In this document: piece after piece, positions 62,034 to 64,000 of the stretch
How positions within the stretch are numbered: position 1 is the first letter of the stretch
How the letters are laid out: every line of letters starts with the position of its first letter
From: Antedon mediterranea
Lineage: Eukaryota; Echinodermata; Crinoidea; Comatulida; Antedonidae
Assembly (NCBI RefSeq): GCF_964355755.1
Contig: NC_092670.1
Location: 5,047,001 to 5,111,000, forward strand
Reading direction: 5' to 3'
DNA length: 64,000 nucleotides
The notes under the pieces: model-generated
The model's database searches: none
Told to the model about the DNA's origin: nothing
Seen by the model: only the letters and a program-made list of their open reading frames with translations
Translations under genes and position numbers: made by a program

Positions 62034-62300
62034 TTCATTCGTCCGTCCGTCCATTTGTTCGCTCGTTCGTTCGTTCTTCGTTCTTTCGCTCGCTCGTTTA
62101 TTCGCTCGTCCGTCCGTTTGCTCGTTCGTTCGTTTTTTTGCACGTTCGTTCGTTCGTACGTCCCTCCGTCCGTCTGTTCGCTCTTTCGTTTCATTCATCC
62201 AATCATTCCTCCGTTCGTTCGTTCGTTATTTCTTTTCATTCATTCATCCAATCATTCGGTCGGTCGGTCGTTCATTCAATCATTCATTCATTCATTAAGG
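62034..62300. repeat. TTCG/TCCG/TTCA tetranucleotide microsatellite
   Basis: A run of interrupted TTCG, TCCG, TCGG and finally ATTC tetramers. Because of the 4-base period, all frames stay open for a while, which makes several Arg/Ser-rich ORFs on both strands that are artefacts. Confidence 0.9.
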
Positions 62301-64000
62301 TCCTACATACAATAACATAGTAATCGGGAACCGATTTTCTCTGTTTATACGTTGGGATGCAACCGTTACACCAGGCGTACCCTTTGACAACTGTTCGTTG
62401 TCGAGTATATTTATATCGTAAGGAAAAGGGGGAAAGAGTAAATGCACCATCTAAACCCAAAGAAGATGGCACTGTACCGACATTCCCTGAATATATACTA
62501 CTATATTGGGAATTATTAATTGGTTATACATTGGTTCCAAATGTAGCATTTTAAAAACAATTCTACGTTTGTGTGATTTTATTGACATTCTACAGCTCAT
62601 TAACAGTGTATGACGTAATATTAGTTTTAATCAATTGGCCAGTTACCATGAACACGCTGTACTTTCTTGCTTTCTAATCGAGGATAAATATCTTGTTATG
62701 GTCTATTACCATACAAAATTTAGTAGCTTACAAAGGTTAATGGATATTAAAGTTCAGAAAAACAACAACTAAATAATTAGAAATACTTGGTTGTAATAAG
62801 CGGTCCAAACGTTGGCGTTTTCGACGCCAAAGGTCTATTACTCAGCTACCTCTAATGAGTTTTTACTGATCATCATTTTAGCCATTCAATCCTATTATTC
62901 TTAGCACAATCACCTGTATGTAAACTGCGCGTGTATGTATATTGTATGAATTAACAGCCACGACAATCATTCTAGTACTTTAGCATTTTAACATTTTAAC
63001 AAAAACATGAGACAATTACATTTTTTATCTTCAACATAATTATTTTATTCTTGCGGAATGCTAAGAGATTCTTTGACAAAAGAGCATAAAGCCTAAAGTT
63101 CAATACAGATTTTTAAAACACAATAAAGCAAATTCAACGAGTTAACGTCTACCAAACGGTTAAGGTGTGCACTCACGTTATCAGAATTGAGGAATATCAG
63201 GATTTGGTTGAAAATTCTCCAAAAAAAGTCTAAACAACGTAGGCATAGGTTTATCGAGCCATGCTTGATTTGGCAAAACGCATTTGATTCGCTTTATTGG
63301 GAATCAAACTCAATAAAAATCACTCGACCAAAAGGAGTAAGCCGGTGCTTGTTGGATTTAATAAATTGACAGCTAAATGAATTTCTATTTCTATTTTAAG
63401 ATATTATTCTTACTGTACATAAGTTTAAACGTTAATTGCACATGCCCAAATTCGGCCTTAACAACGCTTTAAAAAAAAAAATAATTCTTTAACTTATACA
63501 AGCAAACATAAATTTATAATCACCCCCAATTTGCACTATTATTGAATAATGTCTGTACCTCCCTGCCCTCTACTTTTCCTTATCCTCCCTTCCCATAGTC
63601 TCATAGTGTTTAAAACAAAAGCACATTTTGGTAAATTGCAGGTGTATAACGTGTTTATTATTTTGTTTAATAGTACGATTAAAATAACATAGGCACTGGA
63701 ATAATTTAAGATTTGTTTCTACAACTTTAAATACTCGTATACTTCTTATATATTATGTATATATTAAAACAGGCATAGTTTGTAAAAATGTTATCTCCGA
63801 GTCAAGAAACACAACCCATACCAATTACGGTAGTATAGTACCTCTCTACACAAAATATATTATAATCTGTGCTTTTTGAAATGATTTTTTCTTAAATAAA
63901 TAAATAGATAAATTGTTTTCACATTATCATTGTCACGTGTGCATTATAAAAGTCGTAAACTGCTATAATACTACTAATAAAACTTGAGCCATCCTCCAGT

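Larger units (their letters stand above)
56000..64000. other. Right-hand region without an identifiable gene
   Basis: AT-rich DNA with the repeats listed separately. The ORFs at 58382-58681, 58828-59064, 59186-59502, 60085-60333, 61469-61678, 62357-62554 and 63187-63369 lack splice context, conserved motifs or coding-like composition. About 57620-57800 resembles a degraded transposon fragment (CGTCGGAGCTGATGGTTGTG). Exons of genes with very long introns could be missed here. Confidence 0.5.

Noticed and set aside
62004-62320. Arg/Ser-rich ORFs on both strands
   Set aside because: They are translations of a tetranucleotide microsatellite.

Overview
The window is nuclear DNA of a metazoan: AT-rich, intron-rich, with GT-AG exon structures, TATA promoters, tRNA- and 5S-derived SINEs and many short inverted-repeat elements. 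The very frequent word TAGGCCTA and the gene content point to a marine deuterostome, most likely an echinoderm (possibly a crinoid). That placement is inference; no species-specific marker was tested.

Layout, left to right. (1) 2.2-5.2 kb, minus: first coding exon and promoter of a gene whose protein begins like a PH domain; the rest lies off the left edge. (2) 6.4-8.2 kb, plus: a complete three-exon gene for a 128-residue secreted, probably GPI-anchored Ly6/uPAR three-finger protein. (3) 10.5-16.5 kb, plus: a complete eleven-exon amidase-signature hydrolase (526 aa) with an intact Lys-Ser-Ser triad. (4) 18.0-21.1 kb, minus: complete six-exon ADAT2, the catalytic subunit of the tRNA A34 deaminase, with one apparent U12-type intron. 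(5) 21.2-40.7 kb, plus: complete eighteen-exon UNC45, a TPR/UCS myosin co-chaperone of 921 aa, head-to-head with ADAT2 across 135 bp. (6) 47.2-52.1 kb, minus: a three-coding-exon secreted precursor of 128 aa ending in an amidation/dibasic signal, best read as a CRH/DH44-like neuropeptide precursor. All exon joins in genes 2-6 keep frame, which is the main support for the models.

The rest is intergenic or intronic and rich in mobile DNA: at least three palindromic MITE families with several copies each, a 3.1 kb DNA transposon with about 0.5 kb inverted repeats in a UNC45 intron, a hAT-like element with an intact target duplication, a MITE filled with GATATC palindromes, tRNA-derived SINEs, a 5S-rRNA/tRNA chimeric SINE, and a repeat carrying a well-folded tRNA with anticodon AUC. 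From 52 kb to the right edge I find no gene I can name, only one possible promoter with a tiny first exon and a few unassigned ORFs.

The genes do not form one pathway. The only structural link is the shared ADAT2/UNC45 promoter interval. Exon coordinates were worked out by hand from splice signals, reading frame and family knowledge, so UTRs and transcription starts are approximate.
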